DNA of 64,000 nt from Cohnella nanjingensis (GTDB lineage Bacteria; Bacillota; Bacilli; Paenibacillales; Paenibacillaceae), in contig NZ_JACJVP010000023.1 in assembly GCF_014212125.1 (NCBI RefSeq), positions 109,775 to 173,774 of the forward strand. Direction: 5' to 3'. Within the stretch, counting starts at the first letter, position 1. The number at the start of each line of letters is the position of its first letter. Both the position numbers and the translations under genes were made by a program. The notes beneath the pieces were generated by a model that ran no database searches, was not told the origin of the DNA, and was given only the letters and a program-made list of their open reading frames with translations. Below are positions 1-7,973 of the stretch, one piece after another.

Positions 1-437
1 AGCGGCGAATTCGGCGGGATGAGCCCTGCCGGATCGGATACGTAGCCGAAGACGACGACGTTGATGAGCCAAGTGACGGCGAAGCCGACGACCGAGAAGA
101 ACAGCGCGAACAGCACGACCGAGATAAACTTGGACAGCAGGATCGAAGAGCGGCTCCAAGGTCGGATGAGCAGCAGCTTGATCGTGCCCATCGTGAACTC
201 CCCGGCCACCGATTCGGCCGCCTTGACGACGGCGAAGATGGTGATGAGCTGGAACAGAATCTGCGACTCCAGGAGCATCATCTCCCAGTTGTTCAGCTTC
301 TCTCCTTGGGAGAAGATCGAGAACAGGACGGTGAGGAGCACCGGCACCAGAACGACGAATCCCATCATGATCCAGGTGGCGATGCGGCGGTAGATCTTCA
401 TATTCTCGTTCCGGACGAGATTCCAAAAGTTAGCCAA
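1..437 (-). CDS. ABC-2 type transporter permease, C-terminus cut by window edge
   Basis: Membrane subunit of an ABC transporter paired with the adjacent ATPase. The visible N-terminal 145 residues begin ANFWNLVRNENMKIYRR, followed by a first membrane span (about residues 18-38), a cytoplasmic stretch with GEFTMGTIKLLLIRPWSR, and a second span rich in FALFFSVVGFAVTW. This arrangement and the TIK-LL-RP motif are typical of ABC-2/BcrB-like permeases. The TTG start at 437 is chosen because GGGGGGAG lies five bases upstream; an ATG 12 codons later (401) is the alternative. The start lies inside the end of the ATPase gene, so the two are translationally coupled. Substrate unknown; the family includes peptide and antibiotic exporters. 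Confidence 0.85.
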   Translation of the reverse strand, partial: MANFWNLVRNENMKIYRRIATWIMMGFVVLVPVLLTVLFSIFSQGEKLNNWEMMLLESQILFQLITIFAVVKAAESVAGEFTMGTIKLLLIRPWSRSSILLSKFISVVLFALFFSVVGFAVTWLINVVVFGYVSDPAGLIPPNSP

Positions 438-1353
438 CGGTCTCCCCCCCGGTCACTTCGAGGAATTGGTCTTCCAGCGACTTGATCTTCGTGCGGATCG
501 CGTAGACGCGAACGCCCGCCATGACAAGCCTGCGATTCAGATCCGCGATCGTCTCGCGGTCCGCGGTGACGGTGAAGCCGCCTTCCACGACGTTCGCCGC
601 GCCGCGCCCTTCCAGCACGCCGATCGCGGCGTCCGGATGGTCGACCTCGAACAGCACTTCTTCCATCGCTTGGGACGTCTCCGCCGTCTCGCCGCGAAGC
701 GAGCGGATATCGATGAGCTGCCCCTTCTGAATGATGGCGACCCGATCGCACATCAGCTCCATCTCGGACAGCAGGTGACTCGAGACGAATACCGCCGTCC
801 CCTCTTCCCGGGACAAGCGTCGCAGATAGTCGCGCAGCTCCCGGATCCCCGCCGGATCCAAGCCGTTCGTCGGCTCGTCGAGGATGAGCAGCGACGGCCG
901 GTGCAGGATCGCTTGGGCGACGCCCAGCCGCTGGCGCATGCCCAGCGAGTACTTCTTCACTTTGTCGTGGATGCGCCCTTGCAGACCGACGAGTTCGATG
1001 ACTTCGTCGATGCGCTGCTTCGTGATGCCCCGGTTCATCCGCGCGAAGTGAACCAGGTTCTGATAACCTGTCAGAAATTTGTACATCTCCGGATTCTCGA
1101 CGATCGCGCCGACGTGCGATACCGCTTGGGGGAACGCCGACTTCACGCTGTGTCCCGCGATGGAGATGTCTCCGCCGGACATCGTGATCAATCCGACCAT
1201 CATGCGGATGGTCGTGGTCTTGCCCGAGCCGTTCGGCCCCAGGAACCCGAACACCTCCCCCGGGTTGACCTCCAGGGTGAGACGGTCGATGATCGTGCGG
1301 CTGCCGATCCGCTTCGATACGTTTTGCAGCCGTACGACAGGTGCTTGAGACAT
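430..1353 (-). CDS. ABC transporter ATP-binding protein (BcrA/CcmA type)
   Basis: ATPase driving the ABC-2 permease encoded immediately downstream. In order it shows Walker A GPNGSGKTTT (about residues 39-48), the Q-loop region, signature SLGMRQRLG, Walker B LLILDEPTNGLDP and an H-loop VSSHLLSEM. A C-terminal extension of about 90 residues is the usual DUF4162-like tail of this family. At 307 residues it is full length. Its last bases contain the start of the permease. A possible -10 (TATACT) lies upstream near 1396-1401 on the minus strand; no exopolysaccharide-type operator is present, so the pair is probably regulated separately from the polymer genes. Confidence 0.93.
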   Translation of the reverse strand: MSQAPVVRLQNVSKRIGSRTIIDRLTLEVNPGEVFGFLGPNGSGKTTTIRMMVGLITMSGGDISIAGHSVKSAFPQAVSHVGAIVENPEMYKFLTGYQNLVHFARMNRGITKQRIDEVIELVGLQGRIHDKVKKYSLGMRQRLGVAQAILHRPSLLILDEPTNGLDPAGIRELRDYLRRLSREEGTAVFVSSHLLSEMELMCDRVAIIQKGQLIDIRSLRGETAETSQAMEEVLFEVDHPDAAIGVLEGRGAANVVEGGFTVTADRETIADLNRRLVMAGVRVYAIRTKIKSLEDQFLEVTGGETVG

Positions 1354-1484
1354 GAACTCCCCTCCGAAAACGAATGATGGATGCCGTAACCAGTACTAGT
1401 ATACCAGCATCATTAACAATGTACCCAAACTTAAGGCTAGTCTTTAGCAGAACTTTAGGCTATGTCAGAGAGCTTGTCCTCGAT

Positions 1485-1580
1485 CATACAAGTAAAAACG
1501 ACTTCGCCGTCCCCAGAAGAGGGGCGAGACGTTTTTATCGGAGACCATTTTAGAGAAGTGAAACTTATACATTCTAAATG
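1485..1580. repeat. Dispersed intergenic repeat, segment order A-B-C
   Basis: Three blocks here recur near 55.6 kb in a different order: A at 1490-1512 (23 nt, one mismatch to 55635-55657), B GCGAGACGTTTTT at 1524-1536 (identical to 55568-55580) and C at 1560-1580 (21 nt, two mismatches to 55611-55631). The copy lies between two gene blocks in non-coding DNA. It looks like a chromosomal dispersed repeat rather than a gene. Confidence 0.7.
1494..1536. terminator. Bidirectional-looking hairpin with flanking A and T runs
   Basis: The stem AAAAACG / CGTTTTT encloses TCGCC / GGCGA and a central CCCC-AGAAGA-GGGG. The T runs on both strands would allow factor-independent termination in either direction. 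It is embedded in the dispersed repeat and would stop transcripts leaving the beta-helix gene on the minus strand before they enter the ABC transporter genes. Confidence 0.55.
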
Positions 1581-1588
1581 GTGAACAA

Positions 1589-1610
1589 GGCAGGCGGCAA
1601 CCCGCCTGCC
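1589..1610 (-). terminator. GC-rich hairpin just downstream of the beta-helix gene
   Basis: A perfect 9-bp stem (GGCAGGCGG / CCGCCTGCC) with a 4-base loop lies 10 bases past the stop codon of the gene ending at 1620. The following minus-strand sequence (TTGTTC) is only weakly T-rich, so termination may depend on the second hairpin at 1494-1536. Confidence 0.5.
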
Positions 1611-1619
1611 TATCCTTTG

Positions 1620-3476
1620 TCAGGACATGTAGTACACGATGCAGTAGCCCTTCCCGTTGAATTGATCGACGCTCGCCCCGCTGAGGAGCCTGAACTGCCG
1701 TTTGGCGTCGGAGGAGCAGACGTAGAAGAGCGTCGTATCCGACTTGAAGCCTGCGGAATGGGGCGTCGCCTGGACGGACGCCAACACCTGCGGCGTCGTC
1801 TCGCGGGTCTGCACCTTGAAGTCCGCGGCGTTGCCGGAGGTCACCGCTCCCGCGGGGGAGAACAGCACGACGCGGGTGACGATCGCGTTGAGCGGGAGGT
1901 TGAAGTCCTCGTAGCCTCCCCGTGCCGGAAGCTGGCCCGACGCCGTCTTGATGGACACGCTCCTCGTCTCCATCGCCGCCCGGTTCCCGACGGACGAGCC
2001 GACGTTGGTGTCGAAGATGGCCGTGACCGCGTTCGTGCCTTGGTACCGGCAATTGCGGAACCGCACGACCGGCTGCCCGCCCGGGTTCGCCGTCCCGGTA
2101 TATACGATCATGTCGGTCGCGTTCGCGTATTGGCTGAACTCGCAGTTGGCGAACTCGGCGTTGTGCATATGGTCGAACGTATTGGTGGAGAAGACGAATT
2201 CGGCTTTGCCCATCAACATGCAGCCGTCGAAGCTGACGACCGGCATGTTGTCGTTGCCGGGCGCGAAGCGGGCGAATGTCCAATTCGCGGCCCGCTGTCC
2301 CGTCGTCGAGGTGTTGTCGACGGACACGAACTTGACCGAGCCGCTCGGCCACGCGCAATCGATCATCTTGCTCTTGTCCGTCCGATGCTCGATCCGCGTG
2401 CCCTGGCAGAGGAACCGGCACGTGCTGTAAGCATGCGCGCCTCCCTCCATGAGGAAAAACGTCCCCCCGTTCGCCCCGGAGTGAATGAGCGAGCCGCCCC
2501 AGACGTTGACGTTGCCGCCCTTGGTGAAGCGGCAGAAGTTGCCCTCCGACACCTCGAATTGGCAGGCGTAGAAGTTATAGTTGACGAATTGGTCCGACGT
2601 CTCCGCCCAGAAGAACGTCTCCCAGGTTCCCGAGATGCCGCAGTGGAAAAAGCTCATCTCCGAGTTGACGTTGCTGCCCGTCAGATGCAGGCCGTACCTC
2701 CAGGTTCCGGTCCAGTTCACGCGTTCGAACAAGTAATTCTGCGCGCCGCCGGACGAAAAGGAGTCCATGAAGGTGAGCCCCGCAGCCTTGGAGACGTCGC
2801 CCACGAAGTTCATGTCCCGAAAGGTGAGAAACAGCCAATTGTCCGTGTTCGTGATCAGAGCCTGATTGGCCGCGCCCGGCTGGAATACGATCTCCGTCGC
2901 GAAGTCTCCCGCCCCTTCGATCAGGAGCCCGCATGTCCGGGTAGGCGGTAACTGCAGGAAGACGTTCGGATCGTTAATGATGAGCCGTCCTCCCGGCAGC
3001 TTCAGCTTAACGCGCCCGACGCGGTTGTCGTTGGACGGCGTCGTCTCGATCGCCGCCAGGATCGCCGCGTTCGCGGAAGCGAATGCTTGGGCGACCGTTT
3101 GCCCCGCATCCAGATACGTCTGCAGATAGATGGTCGTCTTGTCCGGATTGCCGCTCGCTCCGCCGCTCGGCACGGCGAATGCGAGTTTGTCCTGCGTGAT
3201 GGTCCCCTTGGCCAGCTTCGCCCCGGTCACGTGACCGTCACCGATCTTGGCTGTCGTGACGGAAGCGTTCGCAAGCTTACCCTCCGTAATCTGGCCGTCC
3301 ACAATCTTAGCGTTCGTAATTGCGCCATCCGCGATCTTAGCGTTCGTAATCGCACCGTCGGCGACCTTGGCGTTGGTGACCGCGCCATTGGCGATCTTGG
3401 CGTCGGCAATCGCGCCGTCGGCGATTTTGGCGCTCGTGATTCCTCCGTCATTAATGGATACGGTTCCGTCCGCCAC
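1620..3476 (-). CDS. Beta-helix (pectate-lyase-3-like) protein with N-terminal decapeptide repeats
   Basis: Residues 10-99 are nine consecutive ten-residue repeats of the form DGxITNAKIA, similar in style to repeats of phage tail fibres and adhesins. From about residue 125 the protein aligns throughout with the next gene upstream: both share SEMSFFHC/SEMTWFHC, NVNVWGGSLIH/NINVWGGSLIH, QFVNYNFYACQFEV and GGQPVVRFRNCR, consistent with a right-handed parallel beta-helix. There is no signal peptide, unlike its paralogue. The GTG start is preceded by GGGAGG. It could bind or process the polymer made by the upstream operon; no catalytic residues can be assigned. A possible -10 (TATAAT) lies about 45 bases upstream, so it may have its own promoter. 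Confidence 0.8.
   Translation of the reverse strand: MADGTVSINDGGITSAKIADGAIADAKIANGAVTNAKVADGAITNAKIADGAITNAKIVDGQITEGKLANASVTTAKIGDGHVTGAKLAKGTITQDKLAFAVPSGGASGNPDKTTIYLQTYLDAGQTVAQAFASANAAILAAIETTPSNDNRVGRVKLKLPGGRLIINDPNVFLQLPPTRTCGLLIEGAGDFATEIVFQPGAANQALITNTDNWLFLTFRDMNFVGDVSKAAGLTFMDSFSSGGAQNYLFERVNWTGTWRYGLHLTGSNVNSEMSFFHCGISGTWETFFWAETSDQFVNYNFYACQFEVSEGNFCRFTKGGNVNVWGGSLIHSGANGGTFFLMEGGAHAYSTCRFLCQGTRIEHRTDKSKMIDCAWPSGSVKFVSVDNTSTTGQRAANWTFARFAPGNDNMPVVSFDGCMLMGKAEFVFSTNTFDHMHNAEFANCEFSQYANATDMIVYTGTANPGGQPVVRFRNCRYQGTNAVTAIFDTNVGSSVGNRAAMETRSVSIKTASGQLPARGGYEDFNLPLNAIVTRVVLFSPAGAVTSGNAADFKVQTRETTPQVLASVQATPHSAGFKSDTTLFYVCSSDAKRQFRLLSGASVDQFNGKGYCIVYYMS
3180..3449 (-). repeat. Nine tandem 30-bp coding repeats (decapeptide DGxITxAKIA)
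   Basis: The DNA encodes nine successive ten-residue units with an invariant Lys at position 8 of each. The units are close to identical in the centre and diverge at the C-terminal end. They sit wholly inside the gene at 1620-3476 and form its N-terminal domain. Confidence 0.85.
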
Positions 3477-3615
3477 CGTCCTCCCGCCTCCCTTGCCTAT
3501 TTCCCCACCGGAAATTCTCTATATTATATAAGCAAGTCCAAAAAATGGTTACAAAAACACGCAGGAGCTGGTTGCAAACGGCGATGCGGGGAGGACGCCT
3601 AGCCGCGGGGAAGGT

Positions 3616-5358
3616 TCAACCGATATATTCGATCAGGCAATACGCCGCCTTGTTGACTTGCGTGACGCCTTGGCCCGCGCAGAGCCGCAGCTTGGCCTTG
3701 GCTTCGGAATCGCATTCGAAGAACAGATCCTGGACGACGTTGAAGCCGCCGCTGCCCGGAGTGGCGAGGACCGAGGCGAGACGGGTCGGCGTCCCTTCCG
3801 AGGTCTCCAGCCAGTAGTCGGCCGCCTGCATGCCCGACATCGCTCCCTTGCGGCAGAGGAAGCGGACGTTCAGGATCACCGAGCCGACCGGCAGGCGGAA
3901 CGGCTCCTTGCCGCCCGATATCGGGAATCCGCCTTCCGCGCCGCGTATGCTGACCAGCTTCTTGGACAACTGCGCGCGATTGCTGTGCTGGAAGCCTTGG
4001 TCCGAATCGAAGAAAGCCGTCTCGTGGTCGGCGATCGCGCTCCGGCAGTTGCGAAAGCGGACAACGGGCTGTCCGCCCGCGCGCTTGTCTCCCGGCGTCT
4101 CTTCGTTCGCGATCACGAGGAAGGAGTCGGCCGTCAACCCTTGCGCGAATTCGCAATTCTCGTACACGATATTGTGAGGGACGCCCCAAGACTCGTTGCC
4201 GTAGCGGTACGCGTGCTTGCCGGCCAGCACGCACCCTTGGAACGAGATGCTCGGCATCTTCTGCTTCTGCGACCGGAAGACGGCGTTCACGGAAGGCGCC
4301 AGGCGATAAGCCTGCGAAGCGGTGTCGCAGCTGACGAACGAGACCGTCCCGTCGCTCCACTCGCACTCGATCAGCCGGCTCTGGGCATTGCGATGCTCGA
4401 ACCGCGCCCCGACGCAGAGGAACCGCTGCACCCCGAAGGCATGGTTGTCGCCGGACAGCTTGAAGAAGGTTCCGCCTTCCTTCGCGCTCGTGTGGATGAG
4501 GCTGCCGCCCCAGACGTTAATGTTCCCGCCCCTCTCGAACACGAGATAATCGCCCTGATCGACCTCGAATTGGCACGCGAAGAAGTTATAGTTCAGGAAC
4601 TGGTCCGATCCTCCCTTGTTCGGCGCGTAGACGCCCCGCTTAATCTCGCCCGCGAAGTTGCAGTGAAACCAAGTCATCTCGCTGTTGTTGTTCGCGCCTT
4701 CGAGACGGAAGACTTCGTTCCACTTGCCGTTCCACAGGCAGCGCTCGAACGTGTAGTTCTGCGCGCCGCCTTCCGAGAAGGAATACATGAAGTTGTTGAC
4801 CGGTTCCGTGGAGATGAATTCGATATCGGCGATCGTAAGGAACATCCAGGCGTCCTGATTCTGGAGCAGATAGCAGCCCGGCGTCTTGTTGCGGTAGACG
4901 ATCTGAGTGACGCCCCTGCCCGCGCCTTGAATGACGAGGCCGAGCGTCTTCAGCTCGTACGATTTGCGCATGAGCGCTTCCGGCTTCGTCACCACGTAGC
5001 TGCCCGCGGGCACGTACAGCTTGACCCGCCCTCGATGCGTGTTGTCGCCGGCCGCCGAGGCCGCGGGATTCTGCACGGCCGCTTTCTCGATGAAGCTCAA
5101 AGCGCGTTGGAACGCGCCGGTGCTGTCCGTCTTGCCCGACGGATCGGCGCCGAAGTCGGCGAGGCTCGCGTAGATCTCCTCCTTCGGAACGCTGGCCGGT
5201 GCCGCCTCCACTTCATCCGCTGGCAGGAGGTTCCGGTGCAGCAGCCCGCCCGTGACCAGCGCCATGCCCGTCGCCGCCACACCGATCAGGAATTTCCTCC
5301 GGCTCGCCTGAAGGTCCGAAGCGGGCTGGTCAGGATCTGACTTCGATTCGTCTATCAT
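3616..5358 (-). CDS. Tat-exported beta-helix protein (pectate-lyase-3 superfamily)
   Basis: The N-terminus carries a Tat signal: SRRKFLIG at about residues 24-31, then a hydrophobic stretch VAATGMALVTGGLL. The mature part opens with ADFGADPSGKTDSTGAFQ, the usual start of pectate-lyase-3/glycan-processing beta-helix domains, and continues with short polar and Asn-rich beta-helix turns. It is 580 residues long and paralogous to the following gene over most of its length. Its ATG lies 29 bases inside the end of the polymerase gene, preceded by GGAG, so it is translated as part of the polymer operon. Probable role: an exported lyase, hydrolase or epimerase acting on the newly made polysaccharide. 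The substrate is not evident. Confidence 0.85.
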   Translation of the reverse strand: MIDESKSDPDQPASDLQASRRKFLIGVAATGMALVTGGLLHRNLLPADEVEAAPASVPKEEIYASLADFGADPSGKTDSTGAFQRALSFIEKAAVQNPAASAAGDNTHRGRVKLYVPAGSYVVTKPEALMRKSYELKTLGLVIQGAGRGVTQIVYRNKTPGCYLLQNQDAWMFLTIADIEFISTEPVNNFMYSFSEGGAQNYTFERCLWNGKWNEVFRLEGANNNSEMTWFHCNFAGEIKRGVYAPNKGGSDQFLNYNFFACQFEVDQGDYLVFERGGNINVWGGSLIHTSAKEGGTFFKLSGDNHAFGVQRFLCVGARFEHRNAQSRLIECEWSDGTVSFVSCDTASQAYRLAPSVNAVFRSQKQKMPSISFQGCVLAGKHAYRYGNESWGVPHNIVYENCEFAQGLTADSFLVIANEETPGDKRAGGQPVVRFRNCRSAIADHETAFFDSDQGFQHSNRAQLSKKLVSIRGAEGGFPISGGKEPFRLPVGSVILNVRFLCRKGAMSGMQAADYWLETSEGTPTRLASVLATPGSGGFNVVQDLFFECDSEAKAKLRLCAGQGVTQVNKAAYCLIEYIG

Positions 5359-6733
5359 GGCTCAATCTCCTCTCCTTCGATTCGTTTCGTTTGCCGTTCA
5401 GCAGCCTGGAGCAGCCGTACGGCACCAGCACCATGACGACATAAGTGCCGAAGCAATAGGCAAAGGCGTTCATCAGGTCGCCGCGGAGCAGGATGAACAA
5501 GTAGCCCGCGATCAGGCCGTGCGTATACCGGTTCTTGCTCACGCCCGCCTCCAGCTTGTTCACGAACAAGGCGAGAAGGACGGCGCCGATGACGACGCCC
5601 GTCCAGCCGAAGTTGGTGAAGAACTCGCTCGGCAGCGGGTTGGACAGGTTGTTGAAATTCAGCGTATATTGGCCGGAGACGAAGTCGCCGATCGCTTCGC
5701 CCGAACTGATCGGCTTCCCGCTCCAGATCTCCCGCGGCACGAAGAAGAGCAAGACCCCGAGCATCTGATAGCCGTAGGAATACCCGTGCATGGCGCAATA
5801 CTTCATCGTCGCGGCCAGATTGGCGAAGGCGTCGAAGTGAAGCTCGGTCAGCTGATCGAACATCAAGTGATAGAGCGAGGGAGTCTCGTAGCCGGAGATG
5901 CCGTACCGGAACATGTTGAGGAACGGGAAGACGAACAGGAGCCCCGTGAAGATGATCCAGATGAAGTGGCTCGGCTTCAGCTTCATGTAGTAGAAGAGAT
6001 AGACGATCAAGATCAGGCAGAAGCCGATATAGAATCGCGTCGTGTTGAACGGGCTCAGTTGGTGAACCATCACGATCGTGGCGATGTACAGCTTGAAAGT
6101 GTTGTACGCCGTCTTGTTCCTGCGCCTGCGGTCGAACGTGAATATCCAGTTGGCGAAGACGATGCCTTGGCAGGAGATGGAGAACAGGAGCACGGCCGAC
6201 TTGTTCGAGACGACCCGGCTGTAGTCCGCCAGCCCCATGAAGTAATCCAGCTTGAACAGGGCCACCGTGAAGGCGAAGATCACGAACGCCAGGAGGAAGT
6301 AGGCGGTCCGGATCCGGTCGTGGATGCGTTCGAGACCGTTGCTTGGGGCGCCGCTCGGAACGTCGCCTCCGGACTGCCGGTCCTGCTGCCGCTTGGATCG
6401 GAACAGCAGGAACGTGAAGTTCCAGAGGCAGACCACGATATTGGCCATCCAGACGTCTTCCGCCCGGATCGGCATCGTATTGGGGAAGACCGGCCCGTAA
6501 TTCAGCTGCACCACCGGCGCGAGGAAGAAAAACATATAGACGAACACCCAGATGATCGTGTCCAGGTTCAACTTCTTCGTGCGCGTGGCGCCGTAGAAGC
6601 CGATCGCGATGCAGATCAAGTTCAGCAGAAACGTGGTCAGCAGCAGGCCGCCCTGCTTCCACTCCGCCGTATTGGCGTACGCCAGCGCAGCGTTGCCAAG
6701 GACGAATACGAAGATCATGTACAGCCGCAGCAT
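5330..6733 (-). CDS. wzy: Oligosaccharide repeat-unit polymerase (Wzy type)
   Basis: A 467-residue integral membrane protein with about ten to twelve hydrophobic segments, a long charged loop near residues 115-145 and another near 340-390 containing PREIWSGKPIS and NNLSNPLPSEFFTNFGWTGVVIG. That last block is characteristic of the O-antigen/oligosaccharide polymerase family (OafB/WzyE style). Sequence similarity between polymerases is always low, so the call rests on topology, the conserved block and its position between a glycosyltransferase and an exported beta-helix protein. It would link lipid-carried repeat units on the outer face of the membrane. Specificity cannot be predicted. Confidence 0.75.
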   Translation of the reverse strand: MLRLYMIFVFVLGNAALAYANTAEWKQGGLLLTTFLLNLICIAIGFYGATRTKKLNLDTIIWVFVYMFFFLAPVVQLNYGPVFPNTMPIRAEDVWMANIVVCLWNFTFLLFRSKRQQDRQSGGDVPSGAPSNGLERIHDRIRTAYFLLAFVIFAFTVALFKLDYFMGLADYSRVVSNKSAVLLFSISCQGIVFANWIFTFDRRRRNKTAYNTFKLYIATIVMVHQLSPFNTTRFYIGFCLILIVYLFYYMKLKPSHFIWIIFTGLLFVFPFLNMFRYGISGYETPSLYHLMFDQLTELHFDAFANLAATMKYCAMHGYSYGYQMLGVLLFFVPREIWSGKPISSGEAIGDFVSGQYTLNFNNLSNPLPSEFFTNFGWTGVVIGAVLLALFVNKLEAGVSKNRYTHGLIAGYLFILLRGDLMNAFAYCFGTYVVMVLVPYGCSRLLNGKRNESKERRLSHDRRIEVRS

Positions 6734-6760
6734 CGTTCGCTCCTTCCCGCCGCAGAGCGC

Positions 6761-7939
6761 TTACGCGCCGCCTACGACTTCCTCATAGATTCCCGCCAGC
6801 TTCCGGCCGAACGCTTCGGGCTGGAGCGACCGCACGCTCTCCTGGCCGCGAAGGCCGATCCGGACGGCGTCCTCGGGGTGCTCGATCAGCGCCAGCAGCG
6901 CGGCTTCAAGCGCCTCCGCATTGCGTGGCTCGACCAGCAGACCGTTGTCGCCGTGCGTCACGATATCCTCGATCCCCTCGCCCTTGCAGCCGATGACGGG
7001 AATGCCGAACGACATCGCTTCGGCATACACGATGCCGAACGCTTCGTCCCAGCTGGGCAAGCAGAACACCGCGGCTTCCGAGAGACGCTCCATGGCCTCG
7101 CCGTGCGACAGCATGCCGGTGAACGTGACTTGGCCATCGATGCCCAACTGCTCGGCCATGCGCATCAGCGCCGGCAGCTCCCGCCCCCCGCCGATGAGGA
7201 TCAGCTCGTAGTCGGCATGCGTCCGGACGACGCGCGAGAACGCCTGCAGCAGGTAGTGAACGCCCTTGCGCTCGATCATGGACGCGATGAGCACGATTCG
7301 CCGCCGGCGGGATTTCGTCGCGTGACCCTGGGTCCAGAACGTGTTGAAGAGCAGCTCGAGCCGCTGCTCCGGCACGTCCGGCGTCAAGTTTCGCTTCACC
7401 CTGCTGCTCACGACGAACACCTTTTTGGCCTCGGCGACGACCGCTCTCGACAGCACGCGGTTGTACCCTTCCTCCGAGAAGCTGTTGAAGCGGTCGACGT
7501 CATGCAGCGTCAAGACGTACGGAATGCCGTACCGGCGATGCAGCTGATAGGCGATCGCCCCGTCCGGGAACAGATTGTGCGCGTGCAGCACCTGGTACTT
7601 CCCGAAGTCCAGCTTCTTGGCCAGACTGCTCGCGAGCCATCTCGTCTGAATCCCCAGCATGCGGAACAGGAACCGGTCCAGGAACGAATTCGGCTTGGTA
7701 CGGAGCAGCTTGGGATGGTGCACCTTCACCCCGTCCAGGTTCACGGTATCGGGGATGAGCGCGTAATCCCGCACCTTGGCGGAGAGCACCCCCGCGATAT
7801 GCGGCACGTAGGGCACCGCGCTCACCACCTCGACGTCGACGCCGCGGGCCGTCAAGGCCAGCGCTTGCTGGTGGGCCCAGATGCCGAGATACGGGGTGTT
7901 TTTCTTGGGATAGGCCCACGAGAGAAAGAGTACGTTCAT
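6761..7939 (-). CDS. Family 4 glycosyltransferase
   Basis: GT-B fold enzyme that would add one sugar to the lipid-linked repeat unit on the cytoplasmic face. The N-terminus MNVLFLSWAYPKKNTPYLGIW and the motif HAHNLFPDGAIA are typical of the GT4 acceptor domain. The donor domain has ERKGVHYLLQAF and SWDEAFGIVYAEAMSFGIPVIG (the EX7E-type motif), with GDNGLLVEP following. The ATG at 7939 is preferred to an upstream GTG because GGAGGG precedes it at suitable spacing. 392 residues, the usual length. Co-transcribed with its neighbours, with 27 bases to the polymerase gene. Confidence 0.9.
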   Translation of the reverse strand: MNVLFLSWAYPKKNTPYLGIWAHQQALALTARGVDVEVVSAVPYVPHIAGVLSAKVRDYALIPDTVNLDGVKVHHPKLLRTKPNSFLDRFLFRMLGIQTRWLASSLAKKLDFGKYQVLHAHNLFPDGAIAYQLHRRYGIPYVLTLHDVDRFNSFSEEGYNRVLSRAVVAEAKKVFVVSSRVKRNLTPDVPEQRLELLFNTFWTQGHATKSRRRRIVLIASMIERKGVHYLLQAFSRVVRTHADYELILIGGGRELPALMRMAEQLGIDGQVTFTGMLSHGEAMERLSEAAVFCLPSWDEAFGIVYAEAMSFGIPVIGCKGEGIEDIVTHGDNGLLVEPRNAEALEAALLALIEHPEDAVRIGLRGQESVRSLQPEAFGRKLAGIYEEVVGGA

Positions 7940-7973
7940 GCCAGTCGTTCCCTCCACGAAGCCCGGGCGGCCG

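Noticed and set aside
3180..3449. Regular 30-bp repeats that could be mistaken for a CRISPR array
   Set aside because: They are in frame throughout, encode one decapeptide, and have no unique spacers.
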